From: UBA6054 sp963975575
GTDB lineage: Bacteria; Planctomycetota; Phycisphaerae; Phycisphaerales; UBA1924
Length of the DNA: 64,000 nt
Assembly: GCA_963975575.1 (NCBI GenBank)
Contig: CAXBHL010000001.1
Location: forward strand, 372,001-436,000
Direction of reading: 5' to 3'
Positions 56,138 through 63,973 of the stretch are shown piece by piece; the first letter of the stretch is position 1; every line of letters starts with the position of its first letter. A model generated the notes under the pieces. It saw only the letters and a list, made by a program, of their open reading frames with translations. It was not told the origin of the DNA and searched no databases. The translations under genes and the position numbers were made by a program.

Positions 56138-57208
56138 TCACCGCGGGAGCCGGACCATCCCATCCCCGATGGTCGTGAGGTACACCGCGTCCTTCGCGAG
56201 AATCAGGCCCGTGATCGGCCCCGGCAGGTCCGACCACATCGCCGGGGAGAACAGCTCCATGCGCGGCTGCCCGGCCACGCCACGGCGCACAAACTCCTCG
56301 GAGAGTTCCACCTGCTCGGGTGTCTGGGCGGAGAATACAGCACGGTAGCTCCCGGTTGCGGGATCGATGACGCCCACCTCGTTGCGTGCTGGCAGCGCGA
56401 CCCAAAGGCGACCGTGCTCGTCCAACTCCAGGTTGTCGGGGAGCGCCAGCTCCACGAGCGTCCGCAGCGGGCCGATCCGGCCCCGGCCGACATCGAGTTC
56501 CGCGTGGAGCACCCGGTCGTTGGAGAGCTCGGCCACATAGAGCGTTCCTCGCTCCTCATCCAGCGCCAGTCCGTTCGCGTAGCGCAGGCCGTCGCGAATC
56601 AGTTCCGCCCGCTCGGCGAAGCGGCCGTCGTGGTAGGGGAGCCGCCAGAGCGACCCGTCCGGGACCGGAACATCAACGGCTGCGAAGTTCCGCGCCTCAT
56701 CATCTTCGCGCGTATTCGTCGTGCTCTGTGTGAACCAGATCGAACCCCGGCTGTCGCGCACGGCGGTATTGATGCCATAGGGATGCCGATACACACGCGT
56801 TGCGGCACCGCCGTCGATCGCCACCCGGTAGATGCTGCCTTCCAGAATATCGGCCACGATGAGATGCGTGCCACCCGGCTCGAGACTGACCCCGTTCGCG
56901 GCCCTCGACCAGCCGGAGCTCTCCGATGGGTATCCGGCCGCGGGCATGTCACCGAACGGCTCGCTCGTCCCGTCCCGATGGACAAGACGCAGCCCGTGTA
57001 CGCGGTCGGCCACGATCAGGCGTCCGTCCGCCAGGGCCACCCCGTCCTCGGGCCGATCCAACGAGCGATCGGCCGGGAAGATCATCGACGGGCTGAAATC
57101 CCAGTACCCAAGGGCGGGCGCCCCCGGCGGGGAGGAGGCGCACCCTCCCATCCAGTTCAGGGTCAGCATCCCGCTCAGCAGCACGCCGAGTGCCCGCGGA
57201 GCGGTCAA
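56138..57208 (-). CDS. SMP-30/strictosidine-synthase-like beta-propeller lipoprotein
   Basis: A 356-aa exported lipoprotein. From TTG 57208, the signal TAPRALGVLLSGMLTLNWMG ends in a lipobox-like MGGC with Cys23. An alternative start, ATG 57313, has a strong GGAGG but puts the hydrophobic segment deep in the protein. The mature part has six-bladed propeller elements as in SMP-30/gluconolactonase and strictosidine-synthase-like proteins: LDRPEDGVALADGRLIVADR, ANGVSLEPGGTHLIVADILE, LRYANGLALDEERGTLYVAE and LPDNLELDEHGRLWVALPAR. It is likely a lactonase-type or ligand-binding protein; the substrate is unknown. Confidence 0.75.
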   Translation of the reverse strand: MTAPRALGVLLSGMLTLNWMGGCASSPPGAPALGYWDFSPSMIFPADRSLDRPEDGVALADGRLIVADRVHGLRLVHRDGTSEPFGDMPAAGYPSESSGWSRAANGVSLEPGGTHLIVADILEGSIYRVAIDGGAATRVYRHPYGINTAVRDSRGSIWFTQSTTNTREDDEARNFAAVDVPVPDGSLWRLPYHDGRFAERAELIRDGLRYANGLALDEERGTLYVAELSNDRVLHAELDVGRGRIGPLRTLVELALPDNLELDEHGRLWVALPARNEVGVIDPATGSYRAVFSAQTPEQVELSEEFVRRGVAGQPRMELFSPAMWSDLPGPITGLILAKDAVYLTTIGDGMVRLPR

Positions 57209-57287
57209 ACGCGTCGGGGCGTCCTCCTTGGATGTCCGAATCAAACATCGCAACGCGGGGTGCAGCCGAGCAACGTTCGAGCAGCCC

Positions 57288-57419
57288 TCACCCACTCTGT
57301 TCGAAAATTGCATCAACTGCCTCCTTCCTGGCCGATCCCGCGTCCCCATCCGCCCGCCGGCCCAACGCTTGCAGAAACCGCTTCGTGTTCTCCTTCGAGT
57401 TCACATACCGCGGCACCGG
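57288..57419 (-). pseudogene. Possible sulfotransferase C-terminal remnant
   Basis: The minus-strand frame reads PVPRYVNSKENTKRFLQALG followed by RRADGDAGSARKEAVDAIFE and a stop at 57288. The motif PVPxxxVNSKEE/N is that of the last strand and helix of P-loop sulfotransferases such as the intact gene at 59788 (PVPDAPYPHVNSKEETARLM). The rest of the gene is absent, since the NTF2-like gene ends at 57421. The call rests on one short segment. Confidence 0.4.
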
Positions 57420-57420
57420 C

Positions 57421-57900
57421 TCAGTGCCCCGCGTCGGAGTTCCACGCGTCGCGGGCGACCCGCCACACGCCGTCGGACCCGCGCCGCCAGACGATCAGCC
57501 CCTTGCCCGTGTCGCGGGCGGTGTCGCCGCCGGCCCGGGGCGTCACGGTGGAGCGGTAGGCGTACTGCTCGAACGCCCAGTCGCCGGCGACGACGAACTC
57601 GAGTTCGTCCTTCTCCCACCGGGCGTCGTAGGCCTCGATGTAGCCCGCCAGCCAGGGGCGGATCTCGTCCTTGCCCACGAGCCGCTCGAAGCCGGGGGCC
57701 ATGAAGACCACGTCGTCGGTCATGACGGCCAGCATCGCGTCGACGTCCCCGGTGGCGATCGCGTTGACGTAGGACGCGTGGGCCGCGTGCCCGATGGCGG
57801 CGTCCGATGCCCGTTGGCCCGTCGTCGAGCAGCCGACCAGCGAAACGCCCATGCCTCCGGCCAATACGACCGCCGCCGTCATCCGCACAATCCGATTCAT
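57421..57900 (-). CDS. NTF2/SnoaL-like lipoprotein
   Basis: A 159-aa exported protein. The signal peptide ends in a clear lipobox (LVGCSTTG, Cys24). The mature part has an NTF2/SnoaL-like cone fold: HASYVNAIATGDVDAMLAVM, then TDDVVFMAPGFERLVGKDEI and RPWLAGYIEAYDARWEKDEL, with the closing strand VWRVARDAWNSD. Such proteins bind small molecules or have isomerase or hydrolase activity. The ATG at 57900 gives a normal signal peptide. The stop abuts the sulfotransferase-like remnant. Confidence 0.8.
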   Translation of the reverse strand: MNRIVRMTAAVVLAGGMGVSLVGCSTTGQRASDAAIGHAAHASYVNAIATGDVDAMLAVMTDDVVFMAPGFERLVGKDEIRPWLAGYIEAYDARWEKDELEFVVAGDWAFEQYAYRSTVTPRAGGDTARDTGKGLIVWRRGSDGVWRVARDAWNSDAGH

Positions 57901-58030
57901 CGCGTGTCCTTTCGAAGCCCGATCCGGGCTGGAACGCCCCCCGGAACAGAGGGCGTCAGCGTACCAAGATCGAACCCCGCCCGCAGGCGGGTTCCCGCAA
58001 CCCGATGCCCGTCCGGCGGGTTCCACCCGC

Positions 58031-58693
58031 ATGGCCCCGCGACTCGCGCCGCTCGCCGCCCTGTTCCTGCTCGCCTGTGGCCGCGCCGGCGAGCCGGGCC
58101 CATCCACCGGTGGCCCATCCGGCAACCGGCCGGTCGAGCCGGTCCCCGTGGTGGGCCTGCCCTGCGAGGGGTGCGACACGGTGTTCGTCGGCATGCCGGC
58201 CGCCCCGGGCCCGGAGACCCGCGTTGCGGCCGCCACCGAGCCGGGCGAGGCGCTGACCATCCGCGGCACCGTCCGCGACGCCGGCGGCCGCGCGGTTTCC
58301 GGGATCGTCGTCTACGTCTACCACACCGACGCCGAAGGCCTGTACCCGCGCGATGAGGTCCACCGCACCCGCCACGGCCGCCTGCGCGCCTGGGCGCGGA
58401 CCGACGAGCTCGGGCGATACACCTTCCACACCGTCCGCCCCGGGTCCTACCCCGGCACCGACGAGCCGCAGCACGTCCATATGCACGTCATCGAGCCGGG
58501 CCGCTGCACCTATTACATCGACGACCTGCTTTTCGACGACGACCCGCTGCTGACCCCGGCCCGGCGCGCGGCCCTGACCGGCCGCGCCGGATCGGGCGTG
58601 GCGGTGCCGACGCGGGACGACCGGGGCGTGTGGCAGGCCGGTCGCGACATCATGCTCGGCCGGAACATCCCGGGGTATCCGCCGCGCCCGTGA
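58031..58693 (+). CDS. Intradiol-dioxygenase-fold lipoprotein
   Basis: A 220-aa exported protein. The signal peptide ends in LLACGRAG (Cys16), a good lipobox. The mature part resembles intradiol ring-cleavage dioxygenases and related carbonic/transthyretin-fold proteins: ALTIRGTVRDAGGRAVSGIV, VYVYHTDAEGLYPR, TDELGRYTFHTVRPGSYPGT and EPQHVHMHVIEPGRCTYYID with two histidines (HVHMH). It keeps the tyrosine and histidines that could bind iron, but the enzyme's full ligand set is not confirmed. A short hairpin GCGGGT...ACCCGC directly precedes the ATG. Confidence 0.7.
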   Translation: MAPRLAPLAALFLLACGRAGEPGPSTGGPSGNRPVEPVPVVGLPCEGCDTVFVGMPAAPGPETRVAAATEPGEALTIRGTVRDAGGRAVSGIVVYVYHTDAEGLYPRDEVHRTRHGRLRAWARTDELGRYTFHTVRPGSYPGTDEPQHVHMHVIEPGRCTYYIDDLLFDDDPLLTPARRAALTGRAGSGVAVPTRDDRGVWQAGRDIMLGRNIPGYPPRP

Positions 58694-58833
58694 ACGAGAT
58701 CCATTCGGGAAAGAGCTTGCCGCGTGTGACTTCGTTGGCCTTCGCGGCAAGCCGGGATATGGTGGTGTGCTCGTGTGCCGGAGCGACGCGGGCCCCTGTC
58801 CCAATCGGTCATTGCTGGTCAAAGGAACGCGCC

Positions 58834-59244
58834 ATGCAACGCGCCCGACTCGTCAACGCGCTGGACAAAGAGCGCGTCCGCGAAACCTTCCGCGAATCGG
58901 CCGCCCCGGCCCCGCACGTGCGCCGCCTGCTCGACCGGGTGGACAGCGCCCGCCCGGTGCGCCCGGTCAGCGTGCCGCCCGACCTGGTCACGATGAACTC
59001 CATCGTCCGGGTGATCGACACGCAGACCGGCGAGTCGGACACCTACGCCCTGCGCTACGGGGCGACGCGTCCCTGCGAAGCGCACGAGGCCACCATGGTC
59101 ACCATCCACGACCTGCTCGGCAGCGAGCTGCTGGCCCGCTGGGTGGGCGAATCGTTCGAGTTCGAGGGCCGGCGCGGGCCGGTCCGCCTGCGGGTCGCGG
59201 GCATGGACTATCAGCCGGAGCGGTCCGGGCACCTGCGGCTCTGA
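58834..59244 (+). CDS. GreA/Rnk-like C-terminal domain protein
   Basis: A 136-aa protein with AAAGGA before the ATG at 58834. The C-terminal half has the FKBP-like domain of the GreA/Rnk group: DLVTMNSIVRVIDTQTGESD, TYALRYGATRPCEAHEATMV and DLLGSELLARWVGESFEFEG. The N-terminal part lacks the long GreA coiled coil, as in Rnk. Rnk and its relatives interact with RNA polymerase. It is separate from the following SRPBCC gene by 44 bases, so they may be co-transcribed. Confidence 0.7.
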   Translation: MQRARLVNALDKERVRETFRESAAPAPHVRRLLDRVDSARPVRPVSVPPDLVTMNSIVRVIDTQTGESDTYALRYGATRPCEAHEATMVTIHDLLGSELLARWVGESFEFEGRRGPVRLRVAGMDYQPERSGHLRL

Positions 59245-59288
59245 TCGACGCCGTTCCCGGTTTGATCCGGGTCTGGTACCATGCGGGC

Positions 59289-59777
59289 ATGAAGCCGATC
59301 TCCGTCACCGAGACCATCCACGCCCCCCGCGACCGGGTGTTCGCCATCGCGTCGGACATCCCCTACGCCGCGGAGACGATTCGCGGCATCGAGTCGATCC
59401 GGGTGCTCGCAGATGCCCCGCCGGCGGAGAACAACCTCGGCCCGGTGGGAAAGGGTTTCGCGTGGCGCGAGACGCGGATCATGTTCGGCAAGAAGGCCAC
59501 GGAGGACATGACCATCACCGGCTGGAACCCGCCGATGGCGTACACGGTCGAGGCCCACTCCCACGGCAGCCACTACGTCAGCGTGCTGACCTTCGAGGAG
59601 GTCGGGCCGGAAGAGACTCGGATGACCATGACCTTCGACGCCACGCCGCAGACCTTCATGGCCAAGGTGATGATGAAGGTCTTCTCCGCGATGAGCAAGC
59701 ACCTGACCAAGTGCATCGCCGAGGATCTCCGGGACGTGAAGAACGCGGCGGAAGAAGGCGATCGGACCGACGCCTGA
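59289..59777 (+). CDS. SRPBCC-family protein
   Basis: A 162-aa polyketide-cyclase-like (SRPBCC) protein: ISVTETIHAPRDRVFAIASD at the start, VGKGFAWRETRIMFGKKATE, MAYTVEAHSHGSHYVSVLTF and TRMTMTFDATPQTFMAKVMM with a long C-terminal helix (VFSAMSKHLTKCIAEDLRDV). The ligand is unknown. Its stop is 10 bases from the convergent sulfotransferase gene. There is no signal peptide, so it is cytosolic. Confidence 0.8.
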   Translation: MKPISVTETIHAPRDRVFAIASDIPYAAETIRGIESIRVLADAPPAENNLGPVGKGFAWRETRIMFGKKATEDMTITGWNPPMAYTVEAHSHGSHYVSVLTFEEVGPEETRMTMTFDATPQTFMAKVMMKVFSAMSKHLTKCIAEDLRDVKNAAEEGDRTDA

Positions 59778-59787
59778 TCGCGGTCGT

Positions 59788-60492
59788 TCAGGGGTTTCCG
59801 CGGCCGCCCTTGTAGATATCGTCGGCGAACCCCTGGGTCGCCGAGGCCGCGCCGCTGGCGGCCTGGTCTGCCAGCATGGCCATGAGCCGCGCGGTCTCCT
59901 CCTTGGAGTTGACGTGCGGGTAGGGCGCGTCGGGCACCGGCACGCCGAGGAAGTCGCACAGCGGCCCCCAGCCCTGGCTCGCCTCGAACACCAGCAGCCG
60001 ATCGGCCGGTACGCCGGCGATGACCTCGGCGCAGTGCTTCTCGAAGCACGCCATCATGTGGGCGCGGTCGTCGAGGCGGCCGTCGAACAGGCGCCAGATG
60101 TTGGCGTTGAGCATCGGGCCCATGGGCGAGAGGGCCATCATGGCATTGACCTCGGGCTTGAGGATCGTGGCGTTGACCGACTCGAACCACTTGCCGGGGT
60201 CCCGGCGTGAGAGGATGACCTTCGCGTCGGGATAGTGGGCCATGAGTTCGCGCCAGTGCGTGCACGAGGGCCAGTCCACGGTCGACTCGTAGCCGTCGAA
60301 GGCGGTGTCCCAGAGCGACGGGTCTTCCCGGGCGGCCCCCTCGCCGATGCGGGTCCACAGGGCGACTCGGTCCGGGCTGGGCAGCACCTCGCTCATGTGG
60401 TGGCAGGGTCCGAGACCGAGTTTTTCCAGGGCCAGTTTCAGCGAGGCCGTGCCCGTCCGCCCGTACCCCGCCCCGATCACGCGCAGCGCCAT
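59788..60492 (-). CDS. P-loop sulfotransferase family protein
   Basis: A 234-aa protein with the 5' PAPS-binding loop near the start (VIGAGYGRTGTASLKLALEK, residues about 4-23). It continues with GPCHHMSEVL, YPDAKVILSRRDPGKWFESV (PAPS-3'-phosphate region) and near the end PVPDAPYPHVNSKEETARLM. This is the sulfotransferase (Sulfotransfer_4-type) fold that transfers sulfate from PAPS; the acceptor is unknown. The ATG at 60492 starts the domain. It is downstream of a terminator, so it is transcribed separately from the 60652 gene. Confidence 0.8.
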   Translation of the reverse strand: MALRVIGAGYGRTGTASLKLALEKLGLGPCHHMSEVLPSPDRVALWTRIGEGAAREDPSLWDTAFDGYESTVDWPSCTHWRELMAHYPDAKVILSRRDPGKWFESVNATILKPEVNAMMALSPMGPMLNANIWRLFDGRLDDRAHMMACFEKHCAEVIAGVPADRLLVFEASQGWGPLCDFLGVPVPDAPYPHVNSKEETARLMAMLADQAASGAASATQGFADDIYKGGRGNP

Positions 60493-60571
60493 TGGCCGAT
60501 CCTCCCGGCGCGGGTGCCGCGCCGCGGCCAGCATACCCGGGTGGAGGCCGGTCGCGCTGGCCGCTCTCAAA

Positions 60572-60601
60572 AAAGGAGGCCCCCGGCGCGAGCCGGGGGC
60601 C
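60572..60601 (-). terminator. Terminator of the beta-rich secreted-protein gene
   Basis: A 10-bp GC-rich stem (GGCCCCCGGC...GCCGGGGGCC) with a GCGA loop. On the minus strand it is followed by TCCTTTTTTG, a clear Rho-independent terminator. Confidence 0.88.
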
Positions 60602-60651
60602 ATCCACACACGAGAAGGGAGGTCGGTCACCAGACCGGGGCACGCCCGGCG

Positions 60652-61539
60652 TCAGTCGTAGAGGGGCATGCTGGGCAACGAGACCTGCGGGAGATGGTCG
60701 CGCCCGATCCGGATGCTGGCGGTGCCCGAGAGGCTCACCCGGTCCGCGATGACCAGGTCGCCCATCTGGGGCCCCGTGCCCTCGATCTGGCTGTTGCCGA
60801 CCAGCGTGAGCGTGGACTTGGGGGTGTAGATGGTGCCGGTCACGTTGAACTCGCTCCCGCCCACGAGGCGCATCGCCGCCGTGTTGGAGGACGGCTGGGC
60901 GAGGACGATATTCGCCAGCGGGCCGGAGTCGATGGGCGAGAGCGTGAGCGACGAGGCGCCCGCGAGCTCGCACGATCCCGACGCGATGATCAGGCACACA
61001 CCCTGGCCCACCACGTCGCCGGACGTGATGGCGAGACCGCCCCCGCCGATGACGTACACGCCCGGGGAGAGTTCAACGCTGGCGTTTCCGGTGACCCTCA
61101 GGCCGTCTGGATAGAAGCCGGGCGTGAGCGTGACGGGCGTGGAACTCTGCTTGATGTTCACCGCGCCGTGCGACTCCATGCCGTCGCTGCCCGGGATCAC
61201 CACGTGCATAAGCGGGTCGTAGATCCCCGGAGCGCCGGTGATGACGGATCCCGTGCACCCGGAGTTGCCACCGAAGGACGCGTTCCCGACCACGTAGAGC
61301 GCCGGCGCGTCGATGACCGCCTTCCCGACGGTCTGCACCGCGGTGGGCGAGGAGGAGTTGACGTACACGATCTTGGTTGGGATCTCGATGCTCGCGTTGC
61401 CGTTCATGGTCAACGCGCCGTTCGAGGACGCGTTGAGCACCACCAGGCCCGAGCCCGATGCCCCGCCCGCCTGGGCCACGCCCGCGACCGCCGCGATCAT
61501 CCCGATACCGACTGCCTTGGTTCGTCCGTTCATCCGCAT
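60652..61539 (-). CDS. Secreted beta-rich protein (polymer-forming-like)
   Basis: A 295-aa exported protein. A signal peptide (about 1-26) is followed by a beta-rich body with many short NAS/GNAS repeats (MNGNASIEIPTKIVYVNSSS, ALYVVGNASFGGNSGC, LRVTGNASVELSPGVYVIGG, LSLSGTASIRIGRD). The repeats suggest a beta-solenoid, similar to domains found in Tad-pilus-like and polymer-forming proteins of this group. No catalytic residues are evident. Start either at 61539 or 61533 (MRMNGR or MNGR). The role is probably structural. Confidence 0.6.
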   Translation of the reverse strand: MRMNGRTKAVGIGMIAAVAGVAQAGGASGSGLVVLNASSNGALTMNGNASIEIPTKIVYVNSSSPTAVQTVGKAVIDAPALYVVGNASFGGNSGCTGSVITGAPGIYDPLMHVVIPGSDGMESHGAVNIKQSSTPVTLTPGFYPDGLRVTGNASVELSPGVYVIGGGGLAITSGDVVGQGVCLIIASGSCELAGASSLTLSPIDSGPLANIVLAQPSSNTAAMRLVGGSEFNVTGTIYTPKSTLTLVGNSQIEGTGPQMGDLVIADRVSLSGTASIRIGRDHLPQVSLPSMPLYD

Positions 61540-61786
61540 GTGGGCGTCCTCGTGTGCAACAGGGTTCGATGTCGTTCCGTGCTTCAAGGTCCGAACGATC
61601 AAGGCGGGCTGCAATGCCGCGGGGCCCGCGGCCCCGTTGATTGGGGCGAGCCCCGCAGCCCCCGGTGTGCTCTGGCTAAACTGGAGAAGGCCGCGGTCCG
61701 CGCGCAGCCCTCTGCGCGGGCGTGCGGGGAGCGCAGCGGGATGGGCTCTCGCCGGCCGAGTCCGAGAACGAAGGGAGTCCGAACGC

Positions 61787-62776
61787 ATGCGGGCCGCACT
61801 CCATCATCGGTACGGCCCCCCCGGTGTGGTCTCTGTCGGCGAGCTGGCCGATCCCCAGGCGGGCCCCGGTGGGGTGCTGATCCGGGTGCGGGCCACGACG
61901 GTCTCCAGCGGTGACGCGCGACTGCGGTCCATGGAACTGCCCTCGCCGCTGTTCGTGCCTGTCGCCCGCGCCTTCTTCGGAGTGCTCCGCCCGCGGAACC
62001 CGGTGCGGGGGGCGGAACTCTCCGGCGTGGTCGAGGCCGTGGGGCGGGGTGTGACGGCCTTTGAGCCGGGGGACGCCGTGATCGCGGCGACCGGAGCGAA
62101 GGGCGGCTCACACGCCGAGTTCGTCGCCTTCCCGGCCGACGGACCGATCGTCCGCAAGCCCGCGGGTCTCTCGTTCGAGGAGGCCGCCGCGTTGTCCTTC
62201 GGCGGCTTCACCGCCCTTTACTTCCTGCGTGACAAGGGCGGCATCGCGCCGGGCCGGCGGGTGCTGATCAACGGCGCGTCCGGCGCGGTCGGCACGGCGG
62301 CGGTCCAGCTGGCCCGCCACTTCGGTGCGCACGTCACCGGCGTGTGCAGCGGGAAGAACGCCGAACTTGTCCGTTCGATCGGCGCTCACGACGTGATCGA
62401 CTACACCGCCACTCTGCTCGGGCAGTTCCGCACGGACCAGCCGTTCGATATCGTCTTCGACACGGTGGGCACGGCCCCGTTCGCGACCGTCCGCCACCTG
62501 CTCGCCGAAGACGGACGCTACCTCGCGGCCGTCATGCGGCTCGACGAGATCGTGCGGTCCGTCACCACCGCGTTCGGACGGGGGTCGAAGGTCATCGGAG
62601 GCGTCGCCACCGAGAAGCCCGATGACCTGCGTTTCCTGGCGGATCTCGCCGAACAGGGAGCATTCCGTCCGGTGATCGGGGGGGTGTTCCCGCTGTCGGA
62701 GATCGCGGCTGCCCACGCGCTGGTGGACGCGGGTCACAAGGTCGGAAGCGTTGTCATCCGGATGCCGGGACCCTGA
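61787..62776 (+). CDS. MDR-family NAD(P)-dependent oxidoreductase
   Basis: A 329-aa medium-chain dehydrogenase/reductase. It has the GroES-like N-terminal domain (VLIRVRATTVSSGDARLRSM, RGAELSGVVEAVGRGVTAFE and GDAVIAATG) and the Rossmann domain VLINGASGAVGTAAVQLARH (about 165). It lacks the cysteine and histidine ligands of zinc alcohol dehydrogenases, as in quinone oxidoreductases, so it is likely an enoyl or quinone reductase. GGGAG precedes the ATG at 61787. Specific substrate not predictable. Confidence 0.88.
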   Translation: MRAALHHRYGPPGVVSVGELADPQAGPGGVLIRVRATTVSSGDARLRSMELPSPLFVPVARAFFGVLRPRNPVRGAELSGVVEAVGRGVTAFEPGDAVIAATGAKGGSHAEFVAFPADGPIVRKPAGLSFEEAAALSFGGFTALYFLRDKGGIAPGRRVLINGASGAVGTAAVQLARHFGAHVTGVCSGKNAELVRSIGAHDVIDYTATLLGQFRTDQPFDIVFDTVGTAPFATVRHLLAEDGRYLAAVMRLDEIVRSVTTAFGRGSKVIGGVATEKPDDLRFLADLAEQGAFRPVIGGVFPLSEIAAAHALVDAGHKVGSVVIRMPGP

Positions 62777-62860
62777 ATCGGTGGTGGTCGTCGTGCCGGC
62801 GGATTCGGATTTGTTCGCCTTGCCCGGCGCGGTAGATTGGGAACAGCAAGGAGTCCGCCC

Positions 62861-63223
62861 ATGCTTGAGTTCCATCTGATCCCCGACACCAACATCATCG
62901 AGTTCACGATCGAGGGTGAGCTGACCCGTGCGGATTACGACCGGCTGGTCGACCGCATGGACGCGATGATCCGCGCGCACGGCAAGATCCGCATGATCGA
63001 GATCATCAAACGGATCGGGCACGTGGAGGCTTCCGCCATGTGGAAGGACCTCAAGTGGGGGCCCTCGCACATGAAGCACTTCTCGCACGTCGCCGTGGTG
63101 GCGGACCAGAAGTGGATCGAATGGATGGTCGCCCCGATCCGCATGTTCGTCCACGCGGAGATCGAGGTGTTCCATCTCGACGAACTGGAAGAGGCCCGTC
63201 GGTGGATCCGGGAGGCCCGGTGA
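62861..63223 (+). CDS. STAS/SpoIIAA-like protein
   Basis: A 120-aa protein resembling the SpoIIAA-like (DUF3478-type) family: NIIEFTIEGELTRADYDRLV, then GKIRMIEIIKRIGHVEAS and HFSHVAVVADQKWIEWMVAP, with the final EIEVFHLDELEEARRWIREA. Such single-domain proteins occur widely and are often stress- or signalling-linked; no specific partner is seen. AAGGAG precedes the ATG. It is convergent with the DUF1328 gene. Confidence 0.8.
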   Translation: MLEFHLIPDTNIIEFTIEGELTRADYDRLVDRMDAMIRAHGKIRMIEIIKRIGHVEASAMWKDLKWGPSHMKHFSHVAVVADQKWIEWMVAPIRMFVHAEIEVFHLDELEEARRWIREAR

Positions 63224-63240
63224 GACACCGCGCGGGGGAG

Positions 63241-63417
63241 CTACAGCTTGATGGGCTTGCCCTTCACGAGGCCCATGATCAGCGAGACCAGGAACAGCAG
63301 CACGAACAGGAAGAAGAGGATTTTGGCGATGTCCGTCGCGCCGGCCGCGATGTTGCCGAATCCGAAGACCGCGGCGACGATCGCGATGATAAAGAAAATG
63401 ACAGCCCAGCGAAGCAT
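63241..63417 (-). CDS. DUF1328 small membrane protein (YtjA-like)
   Basis: A 58-aa membrane protein. The sequence MLRWAVIFFIIAIVAAVFGF followed by GNIAAGATDIAKILFFLFVL and a Gly/Lys-rich end matches DUF1328 closely, including GxxxIAxGAxxIAK. AAAGGTGG lies about 8 bases before the ATG. A strong minus-strand promoter and a terminator-like hairpin lie 90-240 bases upstream (63507-63659), so its expression may be controlled through that leader or the leader may be an independent small RNA. Confidence 0.88.
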   Translation of the reverse strand: MLRWAVIFFIIAIVAAVFGFGNIAAGATDIAKILFFLFVLLFLVSLIMGLVKGKPIKL

Positions 63418-63506
63418 GACGAACCACCTTTCGGGTGCGGCCCGGGTCGGGCCTGCGGCGAGGATACCACAACGCCTGCCACCCGGGAGCCTTCGTTGAG
63501 GGCATG

Positions 63507-63624
63507 AAAAAGAGCGGTCCAGAGAAACGAGTCTCCGAACCGCCCCGAGGGAAAGACACTTTAAGAAACTGCTTTCTCAAAGTGCGTCAACTGCCGGAGG
63601 CCTCTTCCAACCTCCAACCTGTCC
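63507..63624 (-). ncRNA. Candidate small RNA or attenuated leader
   Basis: From the minus-strand promoter at 63631-63659, transcription would begin near 63624. The RNA would contain an inverted repeat (CACTTTGAGAAA with TTTCTTAAAGTG, 63557-63584) and end in a stem GCGGTTCGGAG...CTCTGGACCGC (63514-63543) followed by TTTTT, a terminator. This gives an RNA of about 118 bases. It could instead be the 5' leader of DUF1328 with an attenuator. A CACTTTCGGAAAGC box similar to the internal repeat lies just upstream of the promoter. Confidence 0.5.
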
Positions 63625-63630
63625 GACCAC

Positions 63631-63659
63631 AGAATAGCCCATCCCGGATGAAGCGTCAA
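63631..63659 (-). promoter_or_regulatory. Strong sigma-70-type promoter, minus strand
   Basis: The -35 TTGACG and -10 TATTCT on the minus strand are separated by exactly 17 bases (plus-strand positions 63654-63659 and 63631-63636). It is the best promoter match in the window and directs transcription into the candidate small RNA and towards DUF1328. Confidence 0.65.
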
Positions 63660-63749
63660 GAGAAAGTGCTTTCCGAAAGTGAGTTTCGCGTCAAGATTCC
63701 GTGAGCAGAACCCCGGATCCGGGGCTCGCCCATGCCCGGGGACGGATTC

Positions 63750-63779
63750 TTGGACATTTGACCCCACGTGAGTTAGTAT
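63750..63779 (+). promoter_or_regulatory. Promoter upstream of the candidate riboswitch
   Basis: TTGGAC (63750-63755) and TAGTAT (63774-63779) are separated by 18 bases, about 15 bases before the conserved GGGGAGTAGC of the riboswitch. A second TTGACC overlaps, but it fits the -10 less well. Confidence 0.5.
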
Positions 63780-63789
63780 TCTCCCGATC

Positions 63790-63915
63790 GCGTTGGGGAG
63801 TAGCCGCCCGTTGGTACGGGCGCGACCGCCGTCAGGACGGCCGGCCATCCGGAAGGAGCGGCCCGGCCCGGCGACGCAGAACGGGCCATCCCGTTCCCGG
63901 CAAGACCACCGCATC
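63790..63915 (+). ncRNA. Candidate yybP-ykoY (manganese) riboswitch
   Basis: The hallmark GGGGAGTAGC (63795-63804) is followed by a stable hairpin (CGCCCG...CGGGCG) and a second one (GCCGTC...GACGGC). A later segment GGCGACGCAGAACGG resembles the second conserved loop of this class. Such riboswitches sense Mn2+ and control manganese exporters or TerC-type and UPF0016-type proteins. The regulated gene starts at or beyond the right edge. The call rests on two conserved blocks and the promoter context; a covariance-model search would settle it. Confidence 0.55.
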
Positions 63916-63973
63916 CGGCCCGGGCCCTCGGATTGCCCGCGTCGGTTGCCGTCGTCCGAGTTCGGGGTCTTCC

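Noticed and set aside
63504..63704. A 66-aa open frame at the right end
   Set aside because: It overlaps the candidate promoter, small RNA hairpins and terminator, has a weak start and low-complexity sequence, so it was not treated as a gene.
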